Of a DNA stretch of 64,000 nt, positions 24,743-34,527 are shown piece by piece. Location: the NCBI GenBank assembly GCA_038205115.1, contig JBBRCE010000025.1:1-64000 (forward strand). Direction: 5' to 3'. A model generated the notes under the pieces. That model ran no database searches, was not told the origin of the DNA, and saw only the letters and a list, made by a program, of their open reading frames with translations. Source of the stretch: JBBRCE01 sp038205115 (lineage in GTDB: Bacteria; Planctomycetota; Planctomycetia; Pirellulales; JBBRCE01). The position numbers and the translations under genes were made by a program. Position 1 is the stretch's first letter, and each line of letters begins with the position of its first letter.

Positions 24743-26527
24743 ATGCCGCAGCTCGTTCGTCATCAACTTTGGATCGCGGTGGCGGCTGGCGCGGTGCTAT
24801 TTTGCAATTTAGGCGGCGCCCGGTTGTGGGACGACGACGAGCCGCGCAACGCCACCTGCGCGCGCGAAATGCTCGGCCGCGGCGACTGGATTGTGCCTAC
24901 GTTTAATCAGAAATTGCGGACCGACAAGCCGATTCTGATTTATTGGTTGATGATGACGGCCTACCAAACGCTGGGCGATAACGAGTTTTCTGCCCGCGTG
25001 GTCTCGGCCACGCTGGCGCTGGGCACATCGCTGCTGACGTATCACATTGGACGGCTGTTGTTCCGGGCCGAAGTCGGTCTATGGGCCGGGCTGATCCTCT
25101 GTACCGCCATCTTTTTCGATATGTCGGGCCGCGCGGCGACAACCGATTCGCTGCTGCTGTTTTGCATTACGCTGGCGATCCTGGCGTTTGTGCATGGCGT
25201 GCGCAGTTCCAACACATTGCCATCCGCGCACGAGAATGCCAGCCGCCGATTTGCCGACCTGGTGCCGCGGCGCTGGTTGAGTTTTGCGGCCATGTACGCC
25301 GCGATGGGCCTGGCCGTGCTGGCCAAAGGACCGGTCGGGCTGGTGTTACCGGTGGCGGCCCTGGGCATGTACTTGCTGATTGTCGGCGACGAGCGTCGCC
25401 GCGATCTTTGGCACGCTGGGCAGTCCACCACGCGCAAACAGCAATTGCTGAATTGGTTTAAAAAATTACCGGTCAACTTCATCCATGCCACATGGCAACT
25501 GCGCCCCCTGACGTTGTTGGTGGTTGTGGCGGTGGTTGCTCTGCCCTGGTACGTGGCTGTATCGCTTCGTACCGACGGTCAGTGGACGCGCGACTTCATC
25601 GGCAATCACAATTTGGGACGATTTGCCGACGTCAAAGAAGGGCATCGCGGTCCGTTCTTTTATTACATGCCGGTGATCATGATCGGTTTCTTTCCGTGGT
25701 CGATCTTGTTGCCGGCCAGCATCACAACCTTGGTGCTGCGAATTCGTCAGCGTCATCTCTGGCGTCCAGCATACGTGCTGGTGGCCTGCTGGATGTGCGT
25801 GGTGATCGTGGCATTTTCCTGTGCGGCCACCAAGTTGCCGACTTACGTACTGCCGGCCTATCCGGCGATCGCGTTGATCGCCGCCTCGTTTGCGGATCGA
25901 TGGATCCGCGAACCGGCCACGGCCAAAAAATGGCTTCGCGTCGCCTTGCCAACGCTCGGACTGGTGGGCGTCGGTTTGATGATCGCGCTGCCAATCATCT
26001 CTCGGCGAATTTTACCGGGCGAGGCTTGGCTCGGGCTGATCGGACTGGCGCCGTTCACCGGCGCGCTGCTCGCGCTATGGTTCAGCGAACGGCATCAAGC
26101 GCAACGTGCGATGGTGACATTGTGTGTTACGGCAATCGTGTTTGGAGTTGGCATCTGGGGCATCGGCGCCGCCCGCGTCAGCGTGCATCAGAATAGCGAG
26201 TCGATGGTTGCCGCGGCGCAGCAGATCAGCCCTGCGGGCCAACAATTCGCCGCTTTTCGCTACGGATCGCCGAGCCTGGTTTATTACGCCCACAACCATG
26301 TCGACTATTTCGATAGCCCCCAGCAAGTAGCCGATTTTCTGGCCGCAGACGCCGGGCATTTTGTGGTGGTCTCCGCCGAACGCCTGGAAGAAATCAAGTC
26401 TGCGTTGCCGCCGGGCGTCGAGCCACTGGTGCACCGACCGCGCTTCGCCCGCACAGCGGAGGAGTTGTTGTTGCTGGGACGCACACCGCAGACCGCGTTC
26501 AACGCTAACAAAACGAGCGTTCATTGA
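24743..26527 (+). CDS. Membrane glycosyltransferase, GT39/ArnT-PMT type
   Basis: A 594-residue polytopic enzyme that moves a sugar from a polyprenyl-phosphate donor onto lipid or protein outside the cytoplasm. The first periplasmic loop carries LWDDDEPRNATCAREMLGRG with the acidic catalytic motif and then KPILIYWLMMTAYQTLGDNE, as in ArnT. At least ten hydrophobic segments follow, with a soluble C-terminal domain of about 100 residues. ATG 24743 is chosen over an earlier in-frame codon. The next gene, 97 bases downstream, encodes a flippase-like/GT2 fusion that could make the polyprenyl-phosphate sugar it uses. Confidence 0.85.
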   Translation: MPQLVRHQLWIAVAAGAVLFCNLGGARLWDDDEPRNATCAREMLGRGDWIVPTFNQKLRTDKPILIYWLMMTAYQTLGDNEFSARVVSATLALGTSLLTYHIGRLLFRAEVGLWAGLILCTAIFFDMSGRAATTDSLLLFCITLAILAFVHGVRSSNTLPSAHENASRRFADLVPRRWLSFAAMYAAMGLAVLAKGPVGLVLPVAALGMYLLIVGDERRRDLWHAGQSTTRKQQLLNWFKKLPVNFIHATWQLRPLTLLVVVAVVALPWYVAVSLRTDGQWTRDFIGNHNLGRFADVKEGHRGPFFYYMPVIMIGFFPWSILLPASITTLVLRIRQRHLWRPAYVLVACWMCVVIVAFSCAATKLPTYVLPAYPAIALIAASFADRWIREPATAKKWLRVALPTLGLVGVGLMIALPIISRRILPGEAWLGLIGLAPFTGALLALWFSERHQAQRAMVTLCVTAIVFGVGIWGIGAARVSVHQNSESMVAAAQQISPAGQQFAAFRYGSPSLVYYAHNHVDYFDSPQQVADFLAADAGHFVVVSAERLEEIKSALPPGVEPLVHRPRFARTAEELLLLGRTPQTAFNANKTSVH

Positions 26528-26624
26528 TGGAATCAGGCGCGAACTCGCTCGCGCCACCAACGTAAGGAATTGTCGCGTGCGCGCCGGCGCACCATCGCTC
26601 GACTTTGATTGATTGGTTCGATTC

Positions 26625-28706
26625 ATGGAAACTCAAACGACATTGCCGCGATTCTCGCGCCCCAAGCTCATGTTCTGGCTGCGTACCGCGGTCAGCCTGG
26701 GGCTGCTCGCGTTTTTGGCGCGCCGCACCAACTGGACTCCGGTCTGGCCGCTGCTCCGCGGACTCGATTGGTCCAACTGGCTGGTGGCGCTAGGGCTTTG
26801 CCTAGGCTCGCAAGTGGTTAGCGCCATTCGCTGGCGCGGGCTGGCCGCGCCGCTGGGATTCCGCTATTCGCAACGGCGGTTTTTGCAGCATTACTTCGAA
26901 GGCATGTTCTTCAGCCTTTGCTTGCCATCTTCGATCGGCGGCGACGTGGTTAAAGCGTGCCGTCTGGCGCCCGACACTGAAGGCCGCGTGCTGGCCGGTT
27001 GCTCCGTACTGGCCGATCGACTGACCGGCTTGGCCGCGCTGCTGGTGATTGCCAGCGCCACGCTGGTGGCTCGCCAATTCGATTTGAACATCTGGCAAAC
27101 GCTGGTGATGGGCGCAGCCTTTTTGGCCGCGGCGCTGGCCGGAGTTCGCCTGGCCTTCGACGCACTCCGCTGGCTCACCAGCCGACGTGTTGGCGGGCGA
27201 ACCCGCGGATTGTGGGCCAAACTGATTCCCTACCAGGCGCGTCCGGAAGTCATGTGGCAAGCGGTTGGCTGGGGCATGATCGTACAAGTCTTGAACATCG
27301 CCACCGTGATTTGGGTGGGCCGCGCAATGGATTTGGACATCCCCACGCAAGCGTTTTTTGTGGCCGTACCGATGGTGGCTTTGATGGCCGCCGTGCCGAT
27401 TTCCATCAACGGCGTCGGCATTCGCGAAAGCGGTTTGGCCCTGATCCTCTCCTGGTATGGCGTACCGCAAGCGCTGGGCGTAACGCTGGGGCTGCTGTGG
27501 TTTTTGGTTACGGCCGCCAGCGGCTTGATTGGTGGTCTGGTGTACTTGCTCGGACCGAGTTATCCGAGCGAGGCCGAACAGAATTGCCCGACATCCGAGC
27601 ACGACCATTTGATTTCAACACTCGACTCGTCCGAACTGGCGCTCGACCGCTGCCTGGTTCCGTTTGATATTCAAGACACGATTTCCTTTCCGAGAGCACC
27701 TGCCATGAGCGTTTCCGTCGTCGTCCCGATTTACAACGAACGCGAAAACATCCGCCGCCTGTACGACGCCTTGCAAGACGTGCTGCCGCGCTTGGGCAAG
27801 AACTACGAAATCATTCTGGTCGACGATGGTTCGACCGACGGCTCCGATCGCGAATTGCAACAATTGGCCAAGCTCGACGCGCACGTCAAAGTCGTGCAAT
27901 TCCGCCGCAACTTCGGCCAAACGGCGGCCATGAACGCCGGCATCCAAATGTCGAGCTGCGACGTGATCGTTACGCTCGATGCCGATCTGCAAAACGATCC
28001 CGGCGATATTCCGCTGCTGCTGGCCAAACTCGACGAAGGCTTCGACCTGGTTCACGGCTGGCGACAAAACCGCCAAGATGCGTTCATCAATCGCAAGTTG
28101 CCCTCGAAGATCGCCAACTGGATCATCAGCAAGGCCACCAAGTTCCCGGTACACGACCTGGGCTGCACGCTGAAGGCCATGCGCCGCGACATCGCCCAAG
28201 AGTTGCAATTGTACGGAGAAATGCACCGCTTCATCCCGATTCTGGCCCACTGGCGCGGGGCAAAGTGCGCGGAAATTGTTACCCGGCATCACGCCCGGCA
28301 GTTTGGCACGTCGAAGTACGGTATCGGTCGCACGCTCCGCGTGGTGCTGGACCTGATCACCGTCAAATACATGACGCAATATTTGACCAGCCCGATGAAG
28401 TTGTTTGGCTCGCTCGGTTTGGGCTGCGGATTGATCAGCGCGCTTTCGCTGGCGGCCACGGTGGCTATGAAATACACGCAAGACTTGCATATGTCGCACA
28501 ATCCGCTGCTGCTGCTCACGGCGTTTGCCGCAATGATTGGCGTGCAGTTCTTTGTGTTTGGCATGCTGGGCGAGATGGGCGTCCGCACCTACTACGAGAG
28601 CCAGGGCAAAACGTATTACGCCGTGCGGAAGCTCACCAACTTCACCACGGACGACGAAGTTCACGCCACGCCGGCCGCCACGCAGTTGCGTAAGCACGCG
28701 GCGTAG
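26625..28706 (+). CDS. Fusion of YbhN-type membrane domain with polyprenyl-phosphate GT2 glycosyltransferase
   Basis: A 693-residue protein. Residues about 15-315 are a UPF0104/LPG_synthase_TM domain (YbhN type) with SIGGDVVKACRLA and PISINGVGIRESG. A 50-residue unstructured joint leads to a GT2 domain (from about 362: SVSVVVPIYNERENIRRLYD, ILVDDGSTDGSD, VTLDADLQNDPGD), then two C-terminal membrane segments as in ArnC/DPM-type enzymes. The joint reads like translated spacer DNA, and ATG 27705 could start a separate GT2 with only a weak GAGAG upstream. With the upstream GT39 gene it probably forms a glycolipid pathway: donor synthesis, possible flipping, and transfer. Confidence 0.85.
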   Translation: METQTTLPRFSRPKLMFWLRTAVSLGLLAFLARRTNWTPVWPLLRGLDWSNWLVALGLCLGSQVVSAIRWRGLAAPLGFRYSQRRFLQHYFEGMFFSLCLPSSIGGDVVKACRLAPDTEGRVLAGCSVLADRLTGLAALLVIASATLVARQFDLNIWQTLVMGAAFLAAALAGVRLAFDALRWLTSRRVGGRTRGLWAKLIPYQARPEVMWQAVGWGMIVQVLNIATVIWVGRAMDLDIPTQAFFVAVPMVALMAAVPISINGVGIRESGLALILSWYGVPQALGVTLGLLWFLVTAASGLIGGLVYLLGPSYPSEAEQNCPTSEHDHLISTLDSSELALDRCLVPFDIQDTISFPRAPAMSVSVVVPIYNERENIRRLYDALQDVLPRLGKNYEIILVDDGSTDGSDRELQQLAKLDAHVKVVQFRRNFGQTAAMNAGIQMSSCDVIVTLDADLQNDPGDIPLLLAKLDEGFDLVHGWRQNRQDAFINRKLPSKIANWIISKATKFPVHDLGCTLKAMRRDIAQELQLYGEMHRFIPILAHWRGAKCAEIVTRHHARQFGTSKYGIGRTLRVVLDLITVKYMTQYLTSPMKLFGSLGLGCGLISALSLAATVAMKYTQDLHMSHNPLLLLTAFAAMIGVQFFVFGMLGEMGVRTYYESQGKTYYAVRKLTNFTTDDEVHATPAATQLRKHAA

Positions 28707-29282
28707 GACAATGGCAATCACTCAATTGACTCGAACGCTGCACTTAGTCGACAGATTCGATGGCCAGCCCTCGCACCGCTACGCATCGACAAATCTGCCT
28801 TTAATGTGTCGTGACTCGCTTTAGAACATTCGGAAAATTTCGATTTCGAGCACTGCTGCGGCCTCGCGCCGACAGGCGGGCAAACGGACGTTGTATTTCG
28901 GGCGCACCGGTTGTCTGCGTCACGGAACTCTCTTACCATATTCTAGTTGGGCCGTTGCCCGGTTTCGCAAATCATGACGTCGTTGGCGAAGTTCGGCAAC
29001 TTCGCCACGACCACCGCGTGCTGTCGGGTGATTTGGCCTCACGGGCCGCGTCAGCCATCATCTCTTCTCCCTGATTGAGAATTAGCGGCTGAACCCCAGA
29101 GATCCGCCATTCCAACGACGGGCGCTGCACACGCGCCTAAGCACGGAACGCCAACTGCGGCCAGTCATCGCGTGCGGTCAAGCGGTCGTGCGGAGCACAC
29201 GGCAATGGCTCCGAACTCGCGGGCCACCATACGAACTGACTCCGGACAAGCTGCAAACTGAGAATCGGCAGGTGATGAAGTA
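28707..29282. other. Intergenic stretch of 576 bases without a supported gene
   Basis: Short frames exist on both strands but none has a start signal or protein character. An AGGTGA-type site just before 29283 serves the histidine kinase gene. Confidence 0.4.
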
Positions 29283-32200
29283 ATGGACAAAGCCGAGCAA
29301 TTCATGACCATCTCCCACCAGCCCGCGGGTTCGGCCGCGCCGACGCGCAAATTTCGGGACTTCCGCGTGATTGGCTTCGCGCTCACGCTGGTCGTGCTGG
29401 TGATCGGCGGCGTTTTGGGCTTCGTCAACTATTTGCGCTTAGCTGAAAACGATCGTCGCGTTGCCCGCGCGCACGAAGTCATCGAAGAACTCGAGAATCT
29501 GGCGACCACGCTCACCGACGCCGAGGCAGCACAGCGGGGCTACCTGCTAACCGAAGACGAGCAATACCTCAAACCTTACAACGACGCCCTGCTACGTCTG
29601 CAAGGCATCGTCGCCCAGCTCAAAAAACTCTCTTCGAATCACCCAGACCGAGAAACGCACATCGGCCAATTGGAGCCGAAGATTCAATTATGGTTGGAAG
29701 AATTGAAACGGCCGGTCGGTCTGGAAAAAAGCGGCGATCGGCCCGCCGCTCTGACGGTCGTCCGCAGCGATGCCGGCAACACCATGATGGACGGCTTGCG
29801 AAAGGATGTGGTCGCGCTGCAAACCGTGGAACAAGAAAGCCTGCTGCGTCATGCCGCTGACTCGGCGACCGGTTCGCGGACGACGATCCTATCGATCTTG
29901 CTGCCGACATTGCTCGGTCTGGGGTTAGTGATTGCGGTTTTTGTGCTTAGCCAGCGAAACCAGACGATGCGGCAGCGGGCCATTGATATTGTGGCCGAGC
30001 AAGGCGAGCGGCTTCGCACCACGTTGGCGAGCATCGGTGACGCCGTCGTCACCACCGACACCAGTTGCCGCGTCACCGGCATGAACGCCGTGGCCGAATC
30101 GCTGACCGGCTGGACAACCGCGGACGCCATTGGCGTGCCACTCGACACAGTCTTTCGGATCGTCAACGAGCAATCCCGCCAGCCAGTCGAGAGTCCTGCC
30201 ACCCGCGCACTGCGCGAAGGCCTGATCGTTGGACTGGCTAACCATACGGTGCTGATTTGCAAGAATGGCACGGAGAGGCCAATTGACGATAGCGCCGCCC
30301 CGATCCGATGTCGGCTAGGCGAGATCGTCGGCTGCGTGCTGGTGTTCCGCGACGTGACTCAGCGGCGACAGGAAGAAATTGCACAAGCGGAGCGCACGCG
30401 GCTCACAAGTCTGCGGGCAGAGATCGCCACGGCGCTCGCCAGCGACAGCCCAACCCATGCAACTTTGCGACAGTGTGCCGAAGCGCTGGTCCGCCATTTG
30501 GATGTGGCCTTTGCCCGCATCTGGACCTTGGATCAAGGCGGGGGCGTGCTGGAGTTGCAAGCCAGTGCCGGGTTGTACACGCACACCGATGGCCCGCACC
30601 GTAGGATCAACGTGGGCGAATTCAAGATCGGACGCATCGCCAGCAGTCGCCAGCCGCACGTCACCAACGACGTGCCCAACGATCCCAACGTCAGCGACCC
30701 GGAATGGGCAGCGCGTGAGGGCATGGTCGCCTTTGCCGGCTATCCGCTGCTGGTCGAAGACCGAGTGTATGGCGTGGTGGCACTGTTTGCTCGTCGCTCG
30801 GTCAGCGAGGCCATGCTAACCGATCTCGCACCGCTGGCGGACCAGATTGCTCAGTACGTAGACCGCAAACGTAGCGAAGACAACCTGCGGGCCAGTGAGG
30901 AGTTCAACCGTAGTCTGATGGACGGCAGCGTCGATTGCGTCAAGGTGTTGGACCTGGATGGTCGGCTGTTACAGATGAACGAGCCTGGTCTCTGTTCGAT
31001 GGAGATCGACGACTTCGGCCCGTTCTGCGGCGCATCGTGGGTGGAACTGTGGCCGACGGAAGCAGTTGGCGATATCGCGAACGCAGTGGCCGCCGCCCGT
31101 GCCGGGGCGACGAGTTCGTTTCAGGCGTTCTGCCCAACAGCCAAGGGCACGCCCCGCTGGTGGGACGTCACGGTCAGTCCCGTCCGCGGCACCCAAGACG
31201 GTAGCGTGGTACGCCTGCTGGCGGTTTCGCGCGATATTACTGATCGCAAGCGCGCCGAAGAACAATTGCGCGAGGGTGAGAAGCGGTTTCGCACGCTGGC
31301 CGATAACATGAGCCAGTTCGCTTGGATGGCCGACGATCAGGGCTACATCTTCTGGTACAACCGCCGCTGGTACGAGTATACCGGTACCACGCTGGAACAA
31401 ATGCAGGGTTGGGGTTGGCGCGACGTTCATCATCCAGACCACATTGACGGCGTGGTCAAACGAATTCAGCATTCGTGGGATACCGGCGAGCCGTGGGAAG
31501 ACACATTTCCGCTGCGAGGCGTCAACGGCGGTTATCGCTGGTTTCTCTCGCGGGCCGTACCCATCCGTGGCGACCACGGCCAGGTCGTATGCTGGTTTGG
31601 AACCAACACCGACATCACCGAGCAGCGCGAGCTGGAGCAGGCGCTCCGAGAATCCGATCTAAAAAAGAACGAGTTCCTCAGTATTCTCGCGCACGAACTG
31701 CGCAACCCGCTGGCGCCGATCCGTAACGGCCTGCAATTGATGAAGTTGGAAACGACCGATGCCGAAGTGGCCGATTCAATACGGTCAATGATGGAGCGAC
31801 AACTCGGTCAAATGGTCCGGCTCATCGATGACCTGATGGACCTAACCCGCATCAGCCAAGGCAAGATGGATCTGCAAAAGGCACGCTTGCCGATCTCGAC
31901 CGCCGTGCGAAACGCCGTCGATACCAGTCGCCCGCTGTTCGAAGCGGCCAACCACACGCTGACGCTGGACTTGCCCGACGAGCCGATTGATGTGGACGCC
32001 GACGAAACGCGGCTTTCGCAGGTCTTTGCCAATCTGCTCAACAATGCGGCCAAGTATACCGAGCCAGGCGGCCTCATTCGCGTGGCCATCCAGCGCGCCG
32101 GCAGCGATGTCGTGGTGTCCGTCGAAGATAACGGCATCGGCATTCCGGCCGCCATGCTGCCGCAGGTCTTCGACATTTTTACACAGGTCGATCGTTCGCT

Positions 32201-32804
32201 GGAAAAAGCGCAAGGCGGACTCGGCATCGGCCTGAGTATCGTCAAACGCCTGGTCGAAATGCACGGCGGAAGCATCGTGGCGACAAGCCCAGGGCAGGGC
32301 CAAGGTAGTTGTTTTGTGGTGCGCCTGCCGGTCTCGCCTGCCATCACCGCCGCCACGGAAAAATCCATTATCGACACTAAACCCAAGCCGGTCGTTGGCC
32401 GCCGCATTCTCGTCGTCGACGACAACGTGGACGGCGCGCGCAGCCTGGCGATGATGCTCAAAATCATGGGCAATCAAACGCAGACCGCGCACAACGGCCT
32501 TGAGGCCATCGCCTTGGCCGAGACGTTCCGGCCCGAGGTGATTCTGATGGACATTGGCATGCCCAAGCTCAATGGTTACCAGGCCTGCCGTCACATCCGA
32601 GAACAACCGTGGGGCCGCAATCTGATTATGGTGGCGCAAACGGGCTGGGGCCAGGACGACGACAAACGCAAATCACAAAACGCCGGGTTCAACTTCCACA
32701 TGGTCAAGCCGATCGATCCGACGGCTCTGACAACAATGCTGGCCGGACTGTCCGAAACCGCAGACGACTCGCGCAGCTCGGACAACATGACGAACGATGA
32801 TTAG
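29283..32804 (+). CDS. Hybrid sensor histidine kinase/response regulator with CHASE3, PAS and GAF domains
   Basis: A 1173-residue membrane-bound signalling protein. Order: TM (about 27-48), CHASE3-type sensor (about 50-195, with AEAAQRGYLLTEDEQYL), TM (about 198-222), PAS (about 235-360), GAF (about 370-530), two PAS/PAC modules (about 535-785), HisKA with phosphoacceptor His804 (SILAHELRNPLAPIRNG), HATPase (NLLNNAAKYTEPGG, VSVEDNGIGIP, GGLGIGLSIVKRLV) and a receiver with Asp1090 (VILMDIGMPKLNG) and Lys in HMVKPIDP. No output-domain regulator gene is beside it, so the receiver may pass phosphate onward or act as a brake. The signal is unknown. Confidence 0.92.
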   Translation: MDKAEQFMTISHQPAGSAAPTRKFRDFRVIGFALTLVVLVIGGVLGFVNYLRLAENDRRVARAHEVIEELENLATTLTDAEAAQRGYLLTEDEQYLKPYNDALLRLQGIVAQLKKLSSNHPDRETHIGQLEPKIQLWLEELKRPVGLEKSGDRPAALTVVRSDAGNTMMDGLRKDVVALQTVEQESLLRHAADSATGSRTTILSILLPTLLGLGLVIAVFVLSQRNQTMRQRAIDIVAEQGERLRTTLASIGDAVVTTDTSCRVTGMNAVAESLTGWTTADAIGVPLDTVFRIVNEQSRQPVESPATRALREGLIVGLANHTVLICKNGTERPIDDSAAPIRCRLGEIVGCVLVFRDVTQRRQEEIAQAERTRLTSLRAEIATALASDSPTHATLRQCAEALVRHLDVAFARIWTLDQGGGVLELQASAGLYTHTDGPHRRINVGEFKIGRIASSRQPHVTNDVPNDPNVSDPEWAAREGMVAFAGYPLLVEDRVYGVVALFARRSVSEAMLTDLAPLADQIAQYVDRKRSEDNLRASEEFNRSLMDGSVDCVKVLDLDGRLLQMNEPGLCSMEIDDFGPFCGASWVELWPTEAVGDIANAVAAARAGATSSFQAFCPTAKGTPRWWDVTVSPVRGTQDGSVVRLLAVSRDITDRKRAEEQLREGEKRFRTLADNMSQFAWMADDQGYIFWYNRRWYEYTGTTLEQMQGWGWRDVHHPDHIDGVVKRIQHSWDTGEPWEDTFPLRGVNGGYRWFLSRAVPIRGDHGQVVCWFGTNTDITEQRELEQALRESDLKKNEFLSILAHELRNPLAPIRNGLQLMKLETTDAEVADSIRSMMERQLGQMVRLIDDLMDLTRISQGKMDLQKARLPISTAVRNAVDTSRPLFEAANHTLTLDLPDEPIDVDADETRLSQVFANLLNNAAKYTEPGGLIRVAIQRAGSDVVVSVEDNGIGIPAAMLPQVFDIFTQVDRSLEKAQGGLGIGLSIVKRLVEMHGGSIVATSPGQGQGSCFVVRLPVSPAITAATEKSIIDTKPKPVVGRRILVVDDNVDGARSLAMMLKIMGNQTQTAHNGLEAIALAETFRPEVILMDIGMPKLNGYQACRHIREQPWGRNLIMVAQTGWGQDDDKRKSQNAGFNFHMVKPIDPTALTTMLAGLSETADDSRSSDNMTNDD

Positions 32805-33344
32805 TACCCGGGTTACAACCACCGCAGAACACGCTTCGGAACGCCGCGGTTGATGACCAAAACGATGATCGCGCTGAGAGCTACTTAAGCAGCGTGGCTC
32901 CAATCGAGCGATTTTGCATACTGCGATCGCCGGCGACGGGCTCGGGCTTGTTCGGTTATGTCAACAATCGCGACACTCCAATATATCTCCTCAAGTGCAA
33001 CCACGAGTTGGGTGAGGATTGCATCGAATACCTTGAACGGATTGGTCGTCCAATTTTTTTCGAGTACGCAGGCAATGGTCGAGTTCGCAAAGTCGCTGTG
33101 AGTTGAGTTCTGTGTAAAACGGCAGCGATGTTAAACGCCTTTGCAATCGGAGCTTGATGTTCGGCATCGCCCGAGCGGCAGCGTGCTGGTTGCGATTCGG
33201 CAGGCGGGTTCGTCAATGTGCCATGCATCACGGCGACGGAGAGGATCCGTATGTTACAGACAAGTGACAGTCGGTCGACGACGCTTCAGTTATACTCCCT
33301 GCGTTGTTCGAGATCCGCGTTTCCATTATCGAAAGGAACAAGCC
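32805..33344. other. Spacer of 540 bases, mostly non-coding
   Basis: Only the doubtful small frame at 32894-33106 lies here. GAAAGGAAC just before 33345 is the ribosome binding site of the following secreted-protein gene. Confidence 0.35.
32894..33106 (+). CDS. Possible small protein of 70 residues, unrecognised
   Basis: A GTG-started frame whose second half (PIYLLKCNHELGEDCIEYLE, then IGRPIFFEYAGNG) reads like real protein. There is no clear ribosome binding site, and base use is more AT-rich than in neighbouring genes. It may be a fragment of a longer decayed gene. It should be treated as doubtful. Confidence 0.25.
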   Translation: MAPIERFCILRSPATGSGLFGYVNNRDTPIYLLKCNHELGEDCIEYLERIGRPIFFEYAGNGRVRKVAVS

Positions 33345-33731
33345 ATGTGGAAATCAATCGTTCTCGTCGTCGCCATCGGCTGCTTACTTGCACTGCCTGC
33401 CGTTAGTTTGGCAAAGGAGAAACGCGAGGCAAAGCCGCGTTTCAAAGGCGTGGAATTGTACAGTTGGAAAGACAAGGACGGGAACTGGAAGTTTGCGCTG
33501 CTGGACGGAACCAACGCCCAGAAGACGGAGCAGGATGTTAAATCAGACCCCGACGTGCTCGCAGGCGCCGACGCCCTGACAAAGTCGCTGCGCTTGCTGG
33601 CAGAAGGGGAAGAAGTATTCTGGGGTTCGCACCGCTGCACTGGCTTCGAACTTCCCGACGCCGCCACGCAAAAAACCATCGCCCAGGCCGCCAAGGACGC
33701 AAAAATCAAACTCGACATCGACAAAGGCTAG
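33345..33731 (+). CDS. Small secreted protein of unknown function
   Basis: A 128-residue exported protein with AAAGGAA ahead of ATG 33345. Residues 1-23 are a signal peptide (MWKSIVLVVAIGCLLALPAV, cleavage near SLAKE). The mature part contains GVELYSWKDKDGNWKFALLD, a pattern seen in small exported bacterial proteins of unknown role, and FWGSHRCTGFELPDAATQ. It has one Cys and no lipobox. No partner gene is evident; the next gene is convergent. Confidence 0.7.
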   Translation: MWKSIVLVVAIGCLLALPAVSLAKEKREAKPRFKGVELYSWKDKDGNWKFALLDGTNAQKTEQDVKSDPDVLAGADALTKSLRLLAEGEEVFWGSHRCTGFELPDAATQKTIAQAAKDAKIKLDIDKG

Positions 33732-33828
33732 CCGCCGTGCGAATTGGCCCGCGGTTCGGCGGGCTCGCGAGCCATCGTCAAAATCAATCTCGATTGGTCA
33801 GCTTTCGCGCGGGCATCGCGATTTACAA

Positions 33829-34107
33829 TCAGGTGGCCTGGGTGAAAAATGACGCGACAATGAGGCCTGTGTCGGTCAATGCGAACCCGACGATGGCGCC
33901 CAACATCGGCCTGCGGAAAAGATTTCCGATGCCAGCCCCCACGAGGCTTGCACCCAGCATCAGCAGAAGGATCAATTCGATCGACGGTGAAGCAAATTTC
34001 AGCGGCGACAATCGAGTCTTGGCGGAAATTAGCGCAAAGCCGACTGCAATAATCGTCACGCTAACGAAAAGCCTGCGAAGTGAAAATTGCGGCATCGGGG
34101 AACTCAT
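33829..34107 (-). CDS. Small membrane protein
   Basis: A 92-residue protein with two or three membrane segments: about 10-28 (LRRLFVSVTIIAVGFALIS), 44-62 (LILLLMLGASLVGAGIG) and 67-88. The opening FSLRRLFVSVTIIAVGF is a pattern I associate with many small planctomycete membrane proteins of unknown function. It stands alone. Confidence 0.6.
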   Translation of the reverse strand: MSSPMPQFSLRRLFVSVTIIAVGFALISAKTRLSPLKFASPSIELILLLMLGASLVGAGIGNLFRRPMLGAIVGFALTDTGLIVASFFTQAT

Positions 34108-34527
34108 GAGAAATCATTCGACAAGTCGCTCAAACATCGGCCCGCTCGCTCGAGCGTCTGGCCAAGATATCATGAGCCGACCGTATTCGCCAAGTTGAAG
34201 CACGCACGGCGCTTCGCACGGGGGCCAACGTTTCGCGGCCGTACGAACTTCGCGCTTTCGCCGCTGGGTTGCGTGCGCTCGTCATCAATTGACCATCGCA
34301 GATTTGCCGCGCTGCGGATCGTCAACAAGTGGTGGACGAAATTTCCTCTTGTCGCGGCGCACGCACGTCAAAGATAATATCCGTGCAAGTACTGCCGCGC
34401 GCGTCCATTCGGACTTATGATTGCAGGAGCGTCGCTGCGGCCGCAACGCAACGAATGATGCGATTTTGGCGAAGTTTTTGCCGCCACGCGATCACTGAAG
34501 CACATCTTCGAAAAAGGCGCGCAATTC
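34108..34527. other. Intergenic stretch of 420 bases without a supported gene
   Basis: It separates the divergent small membrane protein gene from the beta-helix gene. I see no gene, repeat or confident regulatory site in it. Confidence 0.4.

Noticed and set aside
27615..28721. Minus-strand frame of 368 codons
   Set aside because: It is antisense to the GT2 half of the fusion gene, with shadow-type composition and no domain.
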